In this document: positions 23,253-34,613 of the stretch, piece by piece
How the letters are laid out: each line of letters starts with the position of its first letter
Numbering within the stretch: the first letter of the stretch is position 1
Assembly (NCBI RefSeq): GCF_016920785.2
Contig: NW_024609846.1
Coordinates: forward strand, 111,404,831-111,468,830
DNA from: Ixodes scapularis
Lineage: Eukaryota; Arthropoda; Arachnida; Ixodida; Ixodidae
DNA length: 64,000 bases
Reading direction: 5' to 3'
Notes under the pieces: generated by a model
The model's input: only the letters and a program-made list of their open reading frames with translations
Told to the model about the DNA's origin: nothing
Database searches by the model: none
Position numbers and translations under genes: made by a program

Positions 23253-23975
23253 TAGGGTGGTCAAAGTCACCAGGCTCGATCTAAAATGGACCGTAAAAAT
23301 CGACGCCTGCAGGGAGCAATCTAAACTTTTTGTCAAAGGTGTAATTCACAGATCGGATTTTTCTTGTAAAATTACAGAGCGTAGCTCCCCTTTTGTAAAA
23401 AATAAGGCCGAGATACTTCCCAGGGTCTACGGTGGGCAGCAACGCAGACGACAGGGGTCCAGTACCGGGGTGTGTTTGGCGTTCGTATTGATAGGTGGTG
23501 CTACCTCCTTATCACGACGGCTCGCGATAAGGAGGTATTAAAATGAACATAATCTTTTTGAAATGTTCCTTCGGCTAAAAAATAAATGCGAACAATAAAA
23601 GCAAAACTTAAAGTAAAAAAAAAAAAACGCTTCTGCATAACGGCGGCGCTTTAGACGCCAACGGATTTCGTCTGCGTGTCGTCTGCTTTCTTTCGCTGGA
23701 GGGCTGCACCTTCGGACGCTGCTCCCGACGCCATCTATCAATACGAACGCCAAACACACCCCGCGACTAGACTTGGTCATCTGGGTCGCCGCCCGCCGTA
23801 GACCCAGGCAAATGTCTTGGCACTATTGTTTACTACAAGAGAACTACGCTTCGTAATTTTACAAGAAAAAACCGACCTGTGAATTACACCTTTGGCGAAA
23901 AGTTTAGATGGCTACGTGCAGGCGTTGATTTTTACGGTCTATTTTAAATCGAGCCGGGTGACTTGGACCACCATA
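23253..23975. mobile_element. Inverted-repeat element, ends GGGTGGTCAAAGTCACC
   Basis: The left arm (GGGTGGTCAAAGTCACCAG, GACCGTAAAAATCGACGCC, AAAGGTGTAATTCACAG) pairs with the right arm (complement of GGTGGTCCAAGTCACC, GACCGTAAAAATCAACGCC, AAAGGTGTAATTCACAG) over about 250 bp. The inner TGTTTGGCGTTCGTATTGAT block is also inverted. Its left boundary is an ATATATAG, its right an AT microsatellite. It is non-coding; the arms differ at several percent of sites, so it is not recent. Confidence 0.85.
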
Positions 23976-23997
23976 TATATATATATATATATATATC

Positions 23998-24112
23998 ACT
24001 GATAAGAGAAAACCCTCAGTGAAAACAGCAACAACGGACGATTTAATCTTCAACGGAAATCGTCCGTTGTTGCTGTTTTCACTTAAAAGTTTTTTCTTCT
24101 CAGTTATATACC
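23998..24112. repeat. 26-bp perfect hairpin between microsatellites
   Basis: GTGAAAACAGCAACAACGGA through 24045 and its exact complement at 24058-24083 enclose a 12-base loop. Weaker pairing continues outward (AAGAGAAAAC and GTTTTTTCTT). It lies between AT-rich tracts at 23974-23996 and 24145-24163. It could be a tiny foldback MITE; a microRNA-like precursor is possible in form only. Confidence 0.65.
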
Positions 24113-24165
24113 CACGCCTTCGGCCTCCCGCCACCATGCCCGTTATATATATATATGTATATATG

Positions 24166-24820
24166 TTTTTTTGTAAGCTTTACATATTTGTTAAAAAAAG
24201 CCGGGAAATCTACACTTATGCGCTTTGTGCAGGTGAGTTGTATGGCCAGGGGGACATTATGTGGGTGTCTAATCTTTGCGATAAGCCGGATAATTTAATT
24301 AACATTCTTTAATTGACTTTTTATTTGGTGAAAATATACATATGGTTCCAATTAGGAACTTACTGAGCACCATCAAAAACCACTAAATCAACTCTTTTTA
24401 AAGCGACTTGAAGCTCGTGGGTGGTCGGGGGCGCGCCAAAGTTACCACTCGTGAAGCAAGCGCAAAGCTAGCAGTGGCAAAACGCGGATGATTAGATTGT
24501 CATCGCATTCCGCCAATGCTAGCTTTGCGCCTGCTTCACGAGTGGTATGGTGCGCCCCCGAGTTTCTTACGAGCTTCAAGTCATTCTAAAAGAAGTTGAT
24601 TTTGTGGCTTTCGATGACGCTCAGTAAGTTTTTACTTGGAACCATGTGCCTATTTTTACTAATTGAAAAGTTAATTACCGAATTTTAGTTAATTACTCGG
24701 CAGACAGTGACGGTTTTTTGCCCCTCGAATGTCCGCCGAGCTCGAAAAACATATAGTGAAGACGGCATTAACGTAGGAGTAAATACACCTTTTAAAATCT
24801 GTTTCGAATAAAAAATATCA
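24166..24820. mobile_element. Foldback MITE with mismatched ends
   Basis: The central palindrome is clear: TACCACTCGTGAAGCAAGCG and CGCCTGCTTCACGAGTGGTA around a centre near 24498. Outer blocks AAAACCACTAAATCAACTC and GAAGTTGATTTTGTGGCTTT also pair. The outermost left (AAGCTTTACATATTTGTT) has no partner on the right, where another end type occurs (GTCCGCCGAGCTCG..GTTTCGAATAA). It is the converse of the chimera at 12291-12967. Confidence 0.8.
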
Positions 24821-24822
24821 CC

Positions 24823-24861
<39 letters not shown>
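24823..24861. repeat. (TA)n microsatellite
   Basis: About 19 TA units between two foldback elements. Confidence 0.95.
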
Positions 24862-24865
<4 letters not shown>

Positions 24866-25532
24866 TTTTTTTTTAAAGCTTAACAGATTTGTTTGAAAAA
24901 CGCCGTGAAAATTGCACTTATGCCGCTTGTGGAGGCAAGCTATAAGGCGAGGGGGACATAGTATAGGGGGCTAATCGTAACGATCAGTCGGCTAATTAAT
25001 TAAAATTCGTTAATTAACTTTTAATTAATGAAAATAGACATATGGTTTTAATTAGGAACTTGCTCAGCGTCATCGAAAACCACTATATCAGTAATTTTCA
25101 CAAAAGACTTTGAGCGCGTGAGAAGCGTAGTATTGTACTAAATTTACCACTCATGGAGCATGTACAAAGCTTTCGGTTGCGGTAAGGCGCCCGCGCGATT
25201 TTTCCGTCTCTTATCTGGCCCCAGGCTTGTACCTGCTCCACGAGTGGTAAATTTAGTGCAATACTACGCTTCTCACGCGCCGAAAGTCTTTCTGAAAATG
25301 ACTGATTTAGCACTTTTCGATGGCGCTGAGCAAGTTTCTAATTGGAGCCACATGTCTATTTTCAATAATTCAAAAGTTAATTCACGAATTTTATTTAATT
25401 AGTCGACTGATTGTTACGATTATTCCCCTATAATATGTCCCCCTGGCCGTATAACTCACCTCCACAAGCGGCATAAGCGTAACTTTCACGGTTTTTTTTA
25501 AACAAATCTGTGAAGCTTAAAAAAAAACGCTA
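24862..25532. mobile_element. Complete ~670-bp foldback MITE
   Basis: Two arms of about 330 bp pair around a centre near 25195. Examples: AAATTTACCACTCATGGAGC versus GCTCCACGAGTGGTAAATTT, GAGAAGCGTAGTATTG versus CAATACTACGCTTCTC, and TTATGCCGCTTGTGGAGG versus CCTCCACAAGCGGCATAA. The ends are AAGCTTAACAGATTTGTTTG and AACAAATCTGTGAAGCTT. It sits between AT microsatellites and has no coding frame. It is the best reference copy for the family in this window. Confidence 0.9.
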
Positions 25533-25828
25533 TATATGTATATATATATATATAGAAAGTGATAATTTGGTAAAGTATAAATAAAAAGAAAGTAAGATGA
25601 CAGAGAAGGACTTGAGGCTATACAATGAGCAATCAGCAAGAAATAATAGAAAAAAAAAGCAAGAATGTATCTTTCTGAAGGCTAACTCCTTCTTCCAAAA
25701 GTTAGAAACACCCCTTTTTCTATTTCTCTCTCTGTACTCTGCACGACACACATAACATCGCCACGCAAAAATAGAATAAAACAAAAACAGACGAAGACAA
25801 TAAAAGCAGAGTTAGTACACCACAAAAA

Positions 25829-26287
25829 TTAAGCTATAAGTTTCGTGAATGCGGTGAGCGCCCCCTGACTCACAAATACACGCATCAATCCCAGCCACCA
25901 CAACTCTAAAATTAGGTCGTACATTTCGCGAACACCGCACTGCCGTAGCAGCCTTTTGCCCACCGCAAGCACGTGGGCGTGCGAAGCCTTGCAACCGTCG
26001 ACCGCCGCGCATAGAATGACCATGCAGCCGCAGGTTGCTATTATACCGCACGAATAGAGATTGCGTGCGGCAGTTGGCGAATGGTCTCCGGTAATGGTTG
26101 CCACAATGCGGGGCATATCTACCGCTGCTTTCCACCGAAGCACGCCTCTTTGCGGCCAACAGATCATTGGGCTCAGACTCATTTCGAACGTTAATCGATT
26201 TATCGACGAGTGCGTGTTTATTTCCTCGCTTCGATCGCAAAACCAAACAAGTAACGATGTTCTAGTCGGCTCTTTGCACGCATGCAC
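25829..26287 (-). other. Coding-like GC-richer stretch, identity unknown
   Basis: Two minus-strand frames stay open over almost the same 430 bp (152 and 144 codons). The longer one ends with a leucine-rich segment (MYDLILELWWLGLM). The GC content contrasts with the AT-rich neighbours, which suggests former coding or a GC-rich repeat. I cannot name a family; an ankyrin-like or retroelement fragment is possible. The region upstream (26300-26390) is A-rich simple sequence. Confidence 0.15.
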
Positions 26288-26869
26288 CGCGACCTAGGCT
26301 AGTTCAGCTGATGGCGCACGTATGAAATAGAGTAAGAGAGAAAGATAGAGAGAAAGAAAGAAAAAAAAATAGAGAAAAAAAGTGTAATACATTTCTTAAA
26401 GAATTACATGGTCTTTTTTGTTGCGGCATGGTGCCAGTTTACATGCGGTGCACATGAGGCATGAATGCTAGGAGCACTCTCAGTGCCTTGGAGTAGCGAG
26501 CGATTGCTACATTTCCCTCTGTAGCCCACCATAGATGAGCGGAAGGACGGATAGGTAGTTAAGAAGCCATTGACTAAAGTGCTATTTTCTATTAGGGATG
26601 GGTGAGCTGAGGGCCAACAACCTTCAGGCATGTTGAAATCATGCGGCTGCACGTTAAACCTTATGCCCCGTTATTTAGATCCACCTACTACATCGCGACA
26701 TCATTTTCGGTGGCCGTGAAATACCGCATTCATCAGCAGAATTTGCGCCCTTTCTATTGATAGAAGCCGCACGTCTATTCTTCGGCTCAGCTTAGGTGCA
26801 GCCGTAGCCGACGCTACGGGGTAATGGGGCTAATCAAGCTGCGTGTAAAGCGCAAGTCAGTAAGCCTTT
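26288..26869. other. Unassigned spacer
   Basis: Contains an AGAAAGA-rich simple stretch at 26325-26390. No credible gene is visible. A phrase GCGGCTGCACGTTAAACC (26643-26660) recalls SINE tails but is too short to call. Confidence 0.3.
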
Positions 26870-27010
26870 TCTAATTATGATTGGTTCAGCGATGATAGAA
26901 GACCTACAGAAACGTGATGAACACCATGATGGCGCACTTTTGACCCTGTCTGATTGGTTCCATCAGCTCGCAGCGTCGGCTGCACATGGAGTTAAGGCGA
27001 AACGATGTAT
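26870..27010. repeat. Dispersed repeat with GATTGGTTCAGCGATGATAG
   Basis: TGATTGGTTCAGCGATGATA, then GATGAACACCATGATGGCGC and CTGTCTGATTGGTTCC match 53563-53650 closely and 19185-19265 partly. ATTGG (inverted CCAAT) boxes recur within it. The class is unknown; no terminal repeats are visible. Confidence 0.6.
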
Positions 27011-27357
27011 ACTTTTCTTGTAGTCACTGCTTTAGAGAGCCATTGCCATTTAACGCACAGCGAATGACGATGCAGTGATGACGCTCTCACGCTAAAATGC
27101 CTGCTGCTTCACATCCGCAAAACAGTGCACAATGAATGTTTGGGAGCAGTATAGTTTCACGCTGTCGGTTCAGCTTATTGATTGTAATATCTAACGTGAG
27201 AATGTTGCGCAAAGTAAATGCACACGTTTATTGTGTATAAATGAAATAAGTTCTGAGAAGATATTTTGTTGTTGTATAAAACTAGTTTTTTTTATTACGC
27301 GAGCTTGCTATCTTGGCTACTTTTCAGGGAGTCCTCGTTGATTTACACAATTTCATT

Positions 27358-28267
27358 AAAGGGACAATGAAGACGATTTTATTGAATTTTTTTAAATGGT
27401 GTTTTTATGCTTCTTGGAACATAGCAAGCTGCCCAATTTTTTGTAGCCATTTGTGACGCGTATTTCTGTGCATAAGAAAGAAGTAAAGAAACCGAAACTG
27501 GACAATCTCCATTTTCGTTTCTGGGCCTCCAAAAACGGGGGTGACGTAGGAGTGACGTCAAATGTGAATAGTCGGTATCGGTAGTATCTAGGAGATCGAG
27601 ATTCTGGTTACCGCGGTGGGTTATAGCGGCGCGGTCGTTTCGTCAAATCAGTCAACATGGACGGCAATGCCGCTCTCGCGAGCGAGTTCGAGCTTCCGTT
27701 CAGTAACCCAACACAAACAGAACGGTAGTACGTGTGTGGCGGCCTCCGCCGTCACCCGAGGGAGACCGCCCAGCCGGTAACGACGGTAACGAGCGGCCCG
27801 CATGCCGAAGTGTCCATAGTTGCTCGTTGGCCGTTCCGCGTCCAGCGTAGCAAAGAAAAAAACAATTTTGCTGCTTTATTTACGGGTTAGTAATCCTTTC
27901 CGGTCCGATTTATACTTTTCATGGTTATTCAAGCGGAAATTAGAACAGTATTCCTAAAAACCGAGAACCAAAACGTGACCGAGGGCGCGTCTCTCGTTTC
28001 GACCAATCGCTGAGGCGTCTCTTGTGACGTCGCGCTTCTTGACGTCGCATCGGTCACGTGAGCTCCGCTTCTCCTGGCTTCTTCCGCAACTCTCGGGGCG
28101 TCGCCCCAGTCGATTCCGGTACGATTATTACTGCGACTGTTTAATTGATTTGCGCGGCACACAAGCGCTGGTTTCGGCTGAAATTTTGGCAACGTGGTCT
28201 GAGACGTGCCTCGAACCCAGTTCAATCGCCAAAAAGATGTCCGAAATTGCCTTCATTGTCCCTTTAA
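27358..28267. mobile_element. TTAA-flanked non-autonomous element, ends AGGGACAATGAAG
   Basis: TTAA followed by AGGGACAATGAAG at the left mirrors CTTCATTGTCCCT followed by TTTAA at the right, giving 13-bp inverted ends in TTAA context, the target site used by piggyBac-like elements. The interior is CpG-rich (27600-28130) and includes a short ATG-led frame at 27657 (MDGNAALASEFELP, then a stop) that could be a transposase remnant. No DDE motif is visible. It is probably a MITE of about 0.9 kb. Confidence 0.75.
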
Positions 28268-29654
28268 AGACGTACTTTAGAGCAGTTCAGGCCGTTTCGC
28301 GTAGAAGAGTTCAGAGGAAGATATATTGTTATTATGTTCTTTCCGGAAGCCTGCTTTGGTCGAAAGTATCTTTGGTGTGCGTAAAACATATTTTGATGAT
28401 ACTAAATTGATCGTCTGTTCAGGTATATGTGACGGCCATCAATACGTGTCTATTTTTAAACATAATTTAAACAGAAGTAAACATTTCTAAGAGGAAAGCA
28501 CGAACTTGGTTAGGATTACCGCAGCTTGTAGATAAATCTTATCAACTTAACACTTCGATGTCGTCAATGCTCTCTTTGCACAAACTCCTTCTCATAATAT
28601 TTCAAGAACACCTGACTAGTTTTTAGAATATGTAATCGAGTCAAAGTATGACAGAAAAGGCAACCGTCAAAATATAGAAATAGAGGCCCACAAAACGAAA
28701 ACGATGGGGCTGCCCTCCACGAGGTCATTTTGCTCTTTAGTAATTGTGTTCACCAAAACACCCACATGTATTCCAACTACGCATTCATATTGGTATAATT
28801 TCGTTTAATACACGCAATCCACTCTGTAGGAGACCCCCCCGAAAGCTGAGTCTACAATACACACATACACGCACAAAATGCGGCTGGCACGAGGCGGCCT
28901 TCCCGCCCTTTGACAAGAGACCAACGAGAAGACATACGACCTTCAATTAGCGGGCTGTTCGCAATCAGGCTCTCATTTAATTAGCCGAACTCCTAGCGAG
29001 CACTCTTTTCTTTTGTGTGATACATCTGTCCCGTCTCGTTTTCGCTAAACTCATTGTTACTTTCACAGTGAACGCTGCCGTTCAATGTGCGTGTGTGTTC
29101 CGGCTTTACAATGCACACGAGTTCCGGTTTGTTGAGCGTCCGTCCGACACCGGACGAAGTCAACACCGCAAGACGAAGGTGCAGTCTAAAAGCCAACCGG
29201 GCCAGAGTTAGAACAAGGAACAAGTTGTGTGTCTACATTCAGTGTCTGCAATAGACAATGGGTCCTCTCTTATTCAGTGAGATCTAGAAATGGACTTCTA
29301 AGGTGAATACTTACCGACTCAGCGACTTACGTTTTCGACCCATATCTACTGAACGTGGTTAGTTAACTGCGTCTGCCTCCACCCCCCCCCCCCCCCCCCC
29401 CCCCGCCCCCTTCCTGAAATTAGACGTTTTTTTGATGCCGAAAAAACGAACTACCTCATCGCTGAACGCTCATTATTCTCCCAAATGTAGCGCTGGCGGT
29501 CTGAACCAGGTACCAAAGTTTCAGAACTACCCGTTTTATTATCAAAGTTCTCAGTTCTTTTCTTAAACCTTCACGGTGAAAAGGAAGAACGTTGTCGTTA
29601 ACTCGCGTCGTTCAGCTCCGTGTATTCGAGGCTCTGTCGGGTGCCATTTTCGCC
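28268..29654. other. Unassigned spacer with a 23-base C tract
   Basis: No gene or element boundary is seen. A C homopolymer occupies 29382-29404. Small open frames on both strands at 28990-29220 overlap and show no motif. Confidence 0.4.
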
Positions 29655-30273
29655 TTTAAAGGGATACTACAACAAAATTTCGGCGCTTATTTTATGGTCT
29701 ATATGTGTTTAAAAGAGCAGTATCACATCGGACACACCAATATCTTGCTAAAAAAAGTCACGAAAAGGAATTTTAAAACGAATTAAACGATTAGCAAAGA
29801 GAACCTGGCGGTTTTCGGTAACGCCTCGTTTTTAATGCCCATCTAAGAACCTTGACAGCTAGTAACGGTGAGTGTCTCGCCTCCAGCCACGACGAGAAAA
29901 GAGGGGAAGGAGGAACTCCTGTCTTCCCAAGAATCCCTTTTGTGTGTTCCAGAAGTAGCTATCGCCCTCCTACAAGATTATAAAAGATTAACCCGTCACT
30001 CAAAATTCGTATAAAAGCAGCCGCTTCGGTGGCTGGAACGACTAGGCCATCCCCTCGACGTCAGTCTCGCCGTAGCTTTGCTCGTCCCGAGACGGCCTAC
30101 GTCACGATTGCGTCGGATGTCACGTGCCCTAGCTGGGCCGTTTATAACGAAAAATACAGCCACCAGGCTCAAAATACAAACGTGCGATTGTAATATACGG
30201 ATATTGTGGATCATATTCAACCTATTTTTTAACACGACGGGTGTATTTCAAATTTCGCTGAAGTATCCCTTTA
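29655..30273. mobile_element. TTAA-flanked MITE, ends AGGGATACT
   Basis: TTAAAGGGATACTACAACAA at the left and its counterpart TTCGCTGAAGTATCCCTTTAA (AGTATCCCTTTAA being the key end) at the right form imperfect inverted ends of about 25 bp within TTAA. The length is about 0.62 kb. It belongs to the same broad TTAA class as the 27.36-28.27 kb element but has different inner sequence. Non-coding. Confidence 0.75.
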
Positions 30274-30597
30274 AAAATTAAAAAAAAGTCACATAACTTT
30301 TTAGTAATATACTGGTTAGTTCCGAAACTGTGGCATATGGTGCGGACCGCTAGTGCTACATTGGGGCGGAGAATGAGCATTAGGCGACGCATAATTTATA
30401 TTTGTGGCGGAAAAAAAGACAACCCAGTAACAGACTTCTTTAGTTCATATGACTGCATAGCAGTAATATATTCGCAATAGACTTCACAACCGACACCGCG
30501 GAACGTGCAAGTCCAAAACTACATATGAAGGTGATGAAATGAAAATACTAGCATTTCTCTACTTCTTTTCACCAAACGTGGGAGCGTTAGCCACCGC

Positions 30598-30914
30598 TAC
30601 ACTCTAAAAAAAGCCCGTACGTCTACTTTCCCACACATCACTCGGCGAGCCATTCACCGCAACTTACGGAGACAGCTCAGCGCATGACGATGCCGAATTA
30701 TATGTTTAAATTAAAAAATTCAGTCTGAGTTCTGACATTAGGCAATGCAAGCGTGACGTTTTGCATTGCTTAATGTCACAACTCAGACTGGGTTTTTTTT
30801 TTGTCTAAACATATGTTTCGGCATCGTCATTCGCTGAGCCACCTCCGTGTTGCGGTGGTTGGCTTTCCCTCTGTTGTGCAGAAAAGTAGAAGCACGACCT
30901 TTTTTTAAAGTGTA
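30598..30914. mobile_element. Intact palindromic MITE, ends TACACTCTAAAA
   Basis: A 317-bp element: TACACTCTAAAAAAAGCC at the left, TTTTTTTAAAGTGTA at the right, and a central palindrome (GCAATGCAAGCGTGACG, TTTTGCATTGCTTAATGTC) flanked by CAGTCTGAG and CTCAGACTG. It is the uninterrupted relative of 18068-19070 and shows where that copy was split. Its right end supplies the stop codon of the adjacent minus-strand frame. Confidence 0.9.
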
Positions 30915-31180
30915 GGAGCCAACGAGCGAATTAGACAGCTCGGAAAGCGCAATGTCATTGCGTTCGTCACGTTTCCTGCGGGTGTGTAATTGTCTTTTAA
31001 TCTAACTAAAGGGAGAACGTGCATCGTGCGTGATGTTGCGGTTTTAATTTCTGCGTATACGTTTTGTGTCGGTCCTTGGGCAGGGATTCTACAGCTTCCA
31101 ACTGGGGACAAGTTTTCTAAATGAATTTGTAAGATGTATTCAGGTATATTTACAACCTTATCGGTTCCCATTTCTGACAC
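30905..31180 (-). other. Coding-like relic cut by a MITE, identity unknown
   Basis: A minus-strand frame of about 92 codons (upstream in-frame stop near 31203) has a mixed, protein-like composition (NIPEYILQIHLENLSPVG, RIPAQGPTQNVYAEIKTA). It ends at TAA bases contributed by the MITE terminus at 30905-30914, so the original frame probably ran further before the insertion. No ATG lies near its start. I do not recognise the family. It could be an exon or an integrated foreign fragment. Confidence 0.25.
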
Positions 31181-32274
31181 TGTCGCAATATACTCATCTC
31201 AAAATTTAGTCTAGCAACTTTCACCACTACCATCATCTCAGTGCATGGCATCTGTCCCAAACTGACGCCAGCCTGTTTGAGTCTGATGAAGGAAAAAGGT
31301 GAAGATATTATTAAGGCCTATACGTTCAAGAGGTCAATAAAACACGACGCACGAACCACATAGAACGGCAGCGTAATTGTTTACTTCGGAGTGTGGTCCA
31401 ATCAATCTCTTTGGACAAGTTTGGCTCTAAAGGCTTTTGGTGGAGTAAACTTAATCAAGTAAATTAATTTGTCGCCGCTTTGTATAGGTCTATTTTTATA
31501 GTCTGACCATCGAAACTGAAACAAATCAAGAAGGCTTTATCGGGTGATGGAAGACCAAATCTCATCTGCCATTGACGTATAGAAGTGACTGCGCGACGAA
31601 AAATAGATTCATGGCTGCCATTAGTTTCTCGAAAGTGAAACTGCTTTTTGAGCCACCTGATGGCACTGTGTCGTGAAAAAGGTTTATAAGAGGTTGACCT
31701 CTGTGAGAAATACCAGTGTAACTACACTAGACTGTGTATCGATTACTTTTTATAGAGGAGAAAGGTGCGCTGGAAAACTTCCCGCCTACCCTGAAGAAGT
31801 TCCCTAACACTTTCGTCGTTCGATCATTCATGTCTATGCAGCGTTTACTTATTCAAATGGAGCGTTCCATTTAGCATCCGTGGCTCTTGCTGCCGTATTC
31901 CGAGCGCGTCCGTTTTTAAACGCGTCCTTCCGTTTTGTTTAAACTAGGCGAGATAGGGACGGCGGAGCCAATACAGACTACGCGGCATCGATTTTGACCA
32001 AAACTGCGCTCCCGATAAAAATCGGTGCCTGCAGCCCTGAAGCACAAGGACACCAGGAAATTCTCGAATATACACTCGGCCTCGGAGCTTCCTCTCAAAA
32101 CGGCGAGAGACTTGTTCGTTTGTTCCCGGGCGACGCAACCTATTTTACGGCGCTATATATTCGCGCATTATAAACTCTTTCGATTTTCGCTCGCCATTGG
32201 AGGACCCGTGTTTGGTTCAGAGGTTGTAAATAACTCAACCACGACCGTAAAACCTACCCTTTTCGGCAAACAAT
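31181..32274. other. Unassigned spacer
   Basis: Short frames occur at 31916-32138 on the minus strand without motifs. I see no repeat boundaries. Confidence 0.4.
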
Positions 32275-32392
32275 ACGCACACACACGTACCGAGACGCAC
32301 ACACACAACACACTGGCACACACACACGCACACGCGAACACACACACGCACACATGCACCCCCACTCGCACACACACGGACACACGAACCAA

Positions 32393-32464
<72 letters not shown>

Positions 32465-32530
32465 ACACAGAAACGCACCAACATAAAAACGCTTACACCT
32501 AATCACGCACGCACAGATATACAAACACAC
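32275..32530. repeat. (CA)n microsatellite, compound
   Basis: A pure AC run at 32400-32463 sits inside a longer interrupted CA-rich region (32278-32530). The open frames across it encode only His-Thr or Cys-Val runs and are not genes. Confidence 0.95.
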
Positions 32531-34364
32531 ACACAAAAAGACACAGAAACATTAGGAAAAAAAGAACGACATCTATGAGGCAGTGCGTGGGCCATGGGCA
32601 GAAAAACGCTGTGGCATATAAAATGTGGGGCAGGGACAAAATGCGGGATACGCTTTTTTTACGAAACAATGCCAGGGTTCACAGTACCGACAAGCTTCGT
32701 TTATGGCAAAAATACTCTTTGTTCTTTTTTTTTAATTTTTGTTTAGGCCAGAGCGGCGACCGACGACGCGGTGAATTGGCCTTTTTAGATCGCGCGGTGA
32801 CGCCACTCCCCGCTGAAAATGGTCATCGACTGTCTCCGCCGTTTATGTCGCGTTTTTTGTTTTGGTGTCCACGGACGTGGATTCGTGGTTTGCTCTAGAG
32901 TCTAGACGTATGGTTTACAAGAGCTTCGCAATTCGGCCCGACGCCACGGTGTTGTAAAACCTTGAGGCTTATCGATTGTTCAAGCGAACGCCGAAACCGC
33001 CCTGTGCGATGTTTTTTTTTTTTTTTTTTCTTTCCTGAGCTCTTGCAGCTTTGCGCTACTGGCTTTGCACGTAGTAGAAAGTATACATTCGTTGACGGAG
33101 TCCACGGGCGCAGTAGAAAGAAATTGAAGGTGGTATGCTACTTAAAACCAGCTTTGCTTTAATATGAACACGACGGTTCCACGGCCACCTCTTGGGAGAT
33201 TTGATAACTATCTTTAACTGGGAAAAAACTGCGATATCCTACTACTCCCAGTTTAAAATTAAAATCTACGTGGTCGCTAAAACACCTGATACCCTTATTA
33301 AACACTTCTATTCCTTTTGTTTTTTGGTTATCGGCGGCATGATTGATGTTTTACCCGGTGCTTAAGGTCCGTACGCGCGCTTATTGGCGCTCCTATATGT
33401 TCAACCTCAAGGCCCCCTGCCCGTAACGACGTGGCAACACCCCCCCTCCCCCGCACCCCTAGGTGACAATGGAGCAGTGCTGACTTTTTGGCGCCTGCTA
33501 AAAAAGGTCAACGACGGGCATAGATGGGAAACGACTGCTCCATCAGCGTTCGGCTGGGAATTGTGTTTAATCGGCAAGAACACGAAATGCAGCCGACAGC
33601 TTCGGCAGTGCTGTCGGCTGCAGTGACATCTACGCAGCGTTCGCCTTCTTTTTCTGACACCGAAAACTCAGCACTACGATTATGATAACTATAGGAGGTG
33701 TCGGGCCAGTAGACTTTAAACTTAAAACTCACTGCAAAACTAATGTTTTCAGCCCTCTTTTTTTTTTTTCTCTTTGTTTAGGAATGATGTTAATTGCTCG
33801 GAATTAACCAAGTTTGTGTAGACGTTGCCGCGATCTATTGAGAAAATGAAATTCGGCTTTTTCGGCCAGCACAACGAAGCTACGCATCGCAGAACTCTGA
33901 AACTCCATGAGCCGACGTCCCCTTAAGCCTAATAATAGTCATCAAAAGCGAAATTTGAGCTTTTTGGTGCCTGCAGCAATTATGACAGCTAGGACGCTTG
34001 TCAGCAAGAAAGAAAACATTACCGCCTTTTTGGATGACGAGTATTTTCACTAAAACAAATGCTTCGTGAGAATGCGACGCCACTAGCGTCAGATTTCACC
34101 GAGTTTCTGCTTTCTGCGATGCGTGGTTTATTTATGCGGGCCCAAAAATCGTGTTTCCTTTTTTGATCGATCCCGCGGTAGTTACATAAACTTAATACGT
34201 TTTAGGTTGCCCGTTCAAGTTTTCATACTTACACAGATCTAATCGTGTTCCGACCAGCGCTTCCTATATAGTTGCTGGGTTTTCCAATTTTTCTCTAAAC
34301 ATCATACGCCTCCGAGCAGCCTCTACGTTTTCGAAGTAAAGCCCTAAAATCACATTTAAATGGA
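32531..34364. other. Unassigned spacer with one strong hairpin
   Basis: No gene is recognised. GCAGCCGACAGC (33589-33600) and GCTGTCGGCTGC (33610-33621) form a perfect 12-bp GC-rich hairpin with a TTCGGCAGT loop. T tracts lie at 33010-33029 and 33759-33769. Confidence 0.45.
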
Positions 34365-34613
34365 TGCTGAACCAAACATTTCAGTGTCTATAATACGTGG
34401 AGCACTATCTTTTCACGTGTCAGCCGCCGCGGGTGTGCGCGAGCACACGCAACGAGATTGACGTCATTATATCCCCCATTCATGCTTAATAAGCGTGAAT
34501 GGGGGATATGATGACGTCAATTTCGTTGCGTGTGCTCGCGCACACCGGCGGCTGCTGACTCATGGCAAGATAGTGCGCCACTTATTATAGACACTGAAAT
34601 GTTTGGTTCAGCA
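34365..34613. mobile_element. 249-bp foldback MITE, ends TGCTGAACCAAACATTTCAG
   Basis: The arms of roughly 120 bp pair almost completely. The outer part is TGCTGAACCAAACATTTCAG versus CTGAAATGTTTGGTTCAGCA. The inner part is GTGTGCGCGAGCACACGC and ATCCCCCATTCATGC around a centre near 34489. It is non-coding and has very low arm divergence. Confidence 0.9.

Noticed and set aside
23257..23780. Frames on opposite strands both containing GVCLAFVLI-like text
   Set aside because: This is the inverted repeat of the GGGTGGTC element translated in both directions.
32025..32578. Long frames on both strands rich in His-Thr or Cys-Val
   Set aside because: They read through a CA microsatellite and have no non-repetitive domain.
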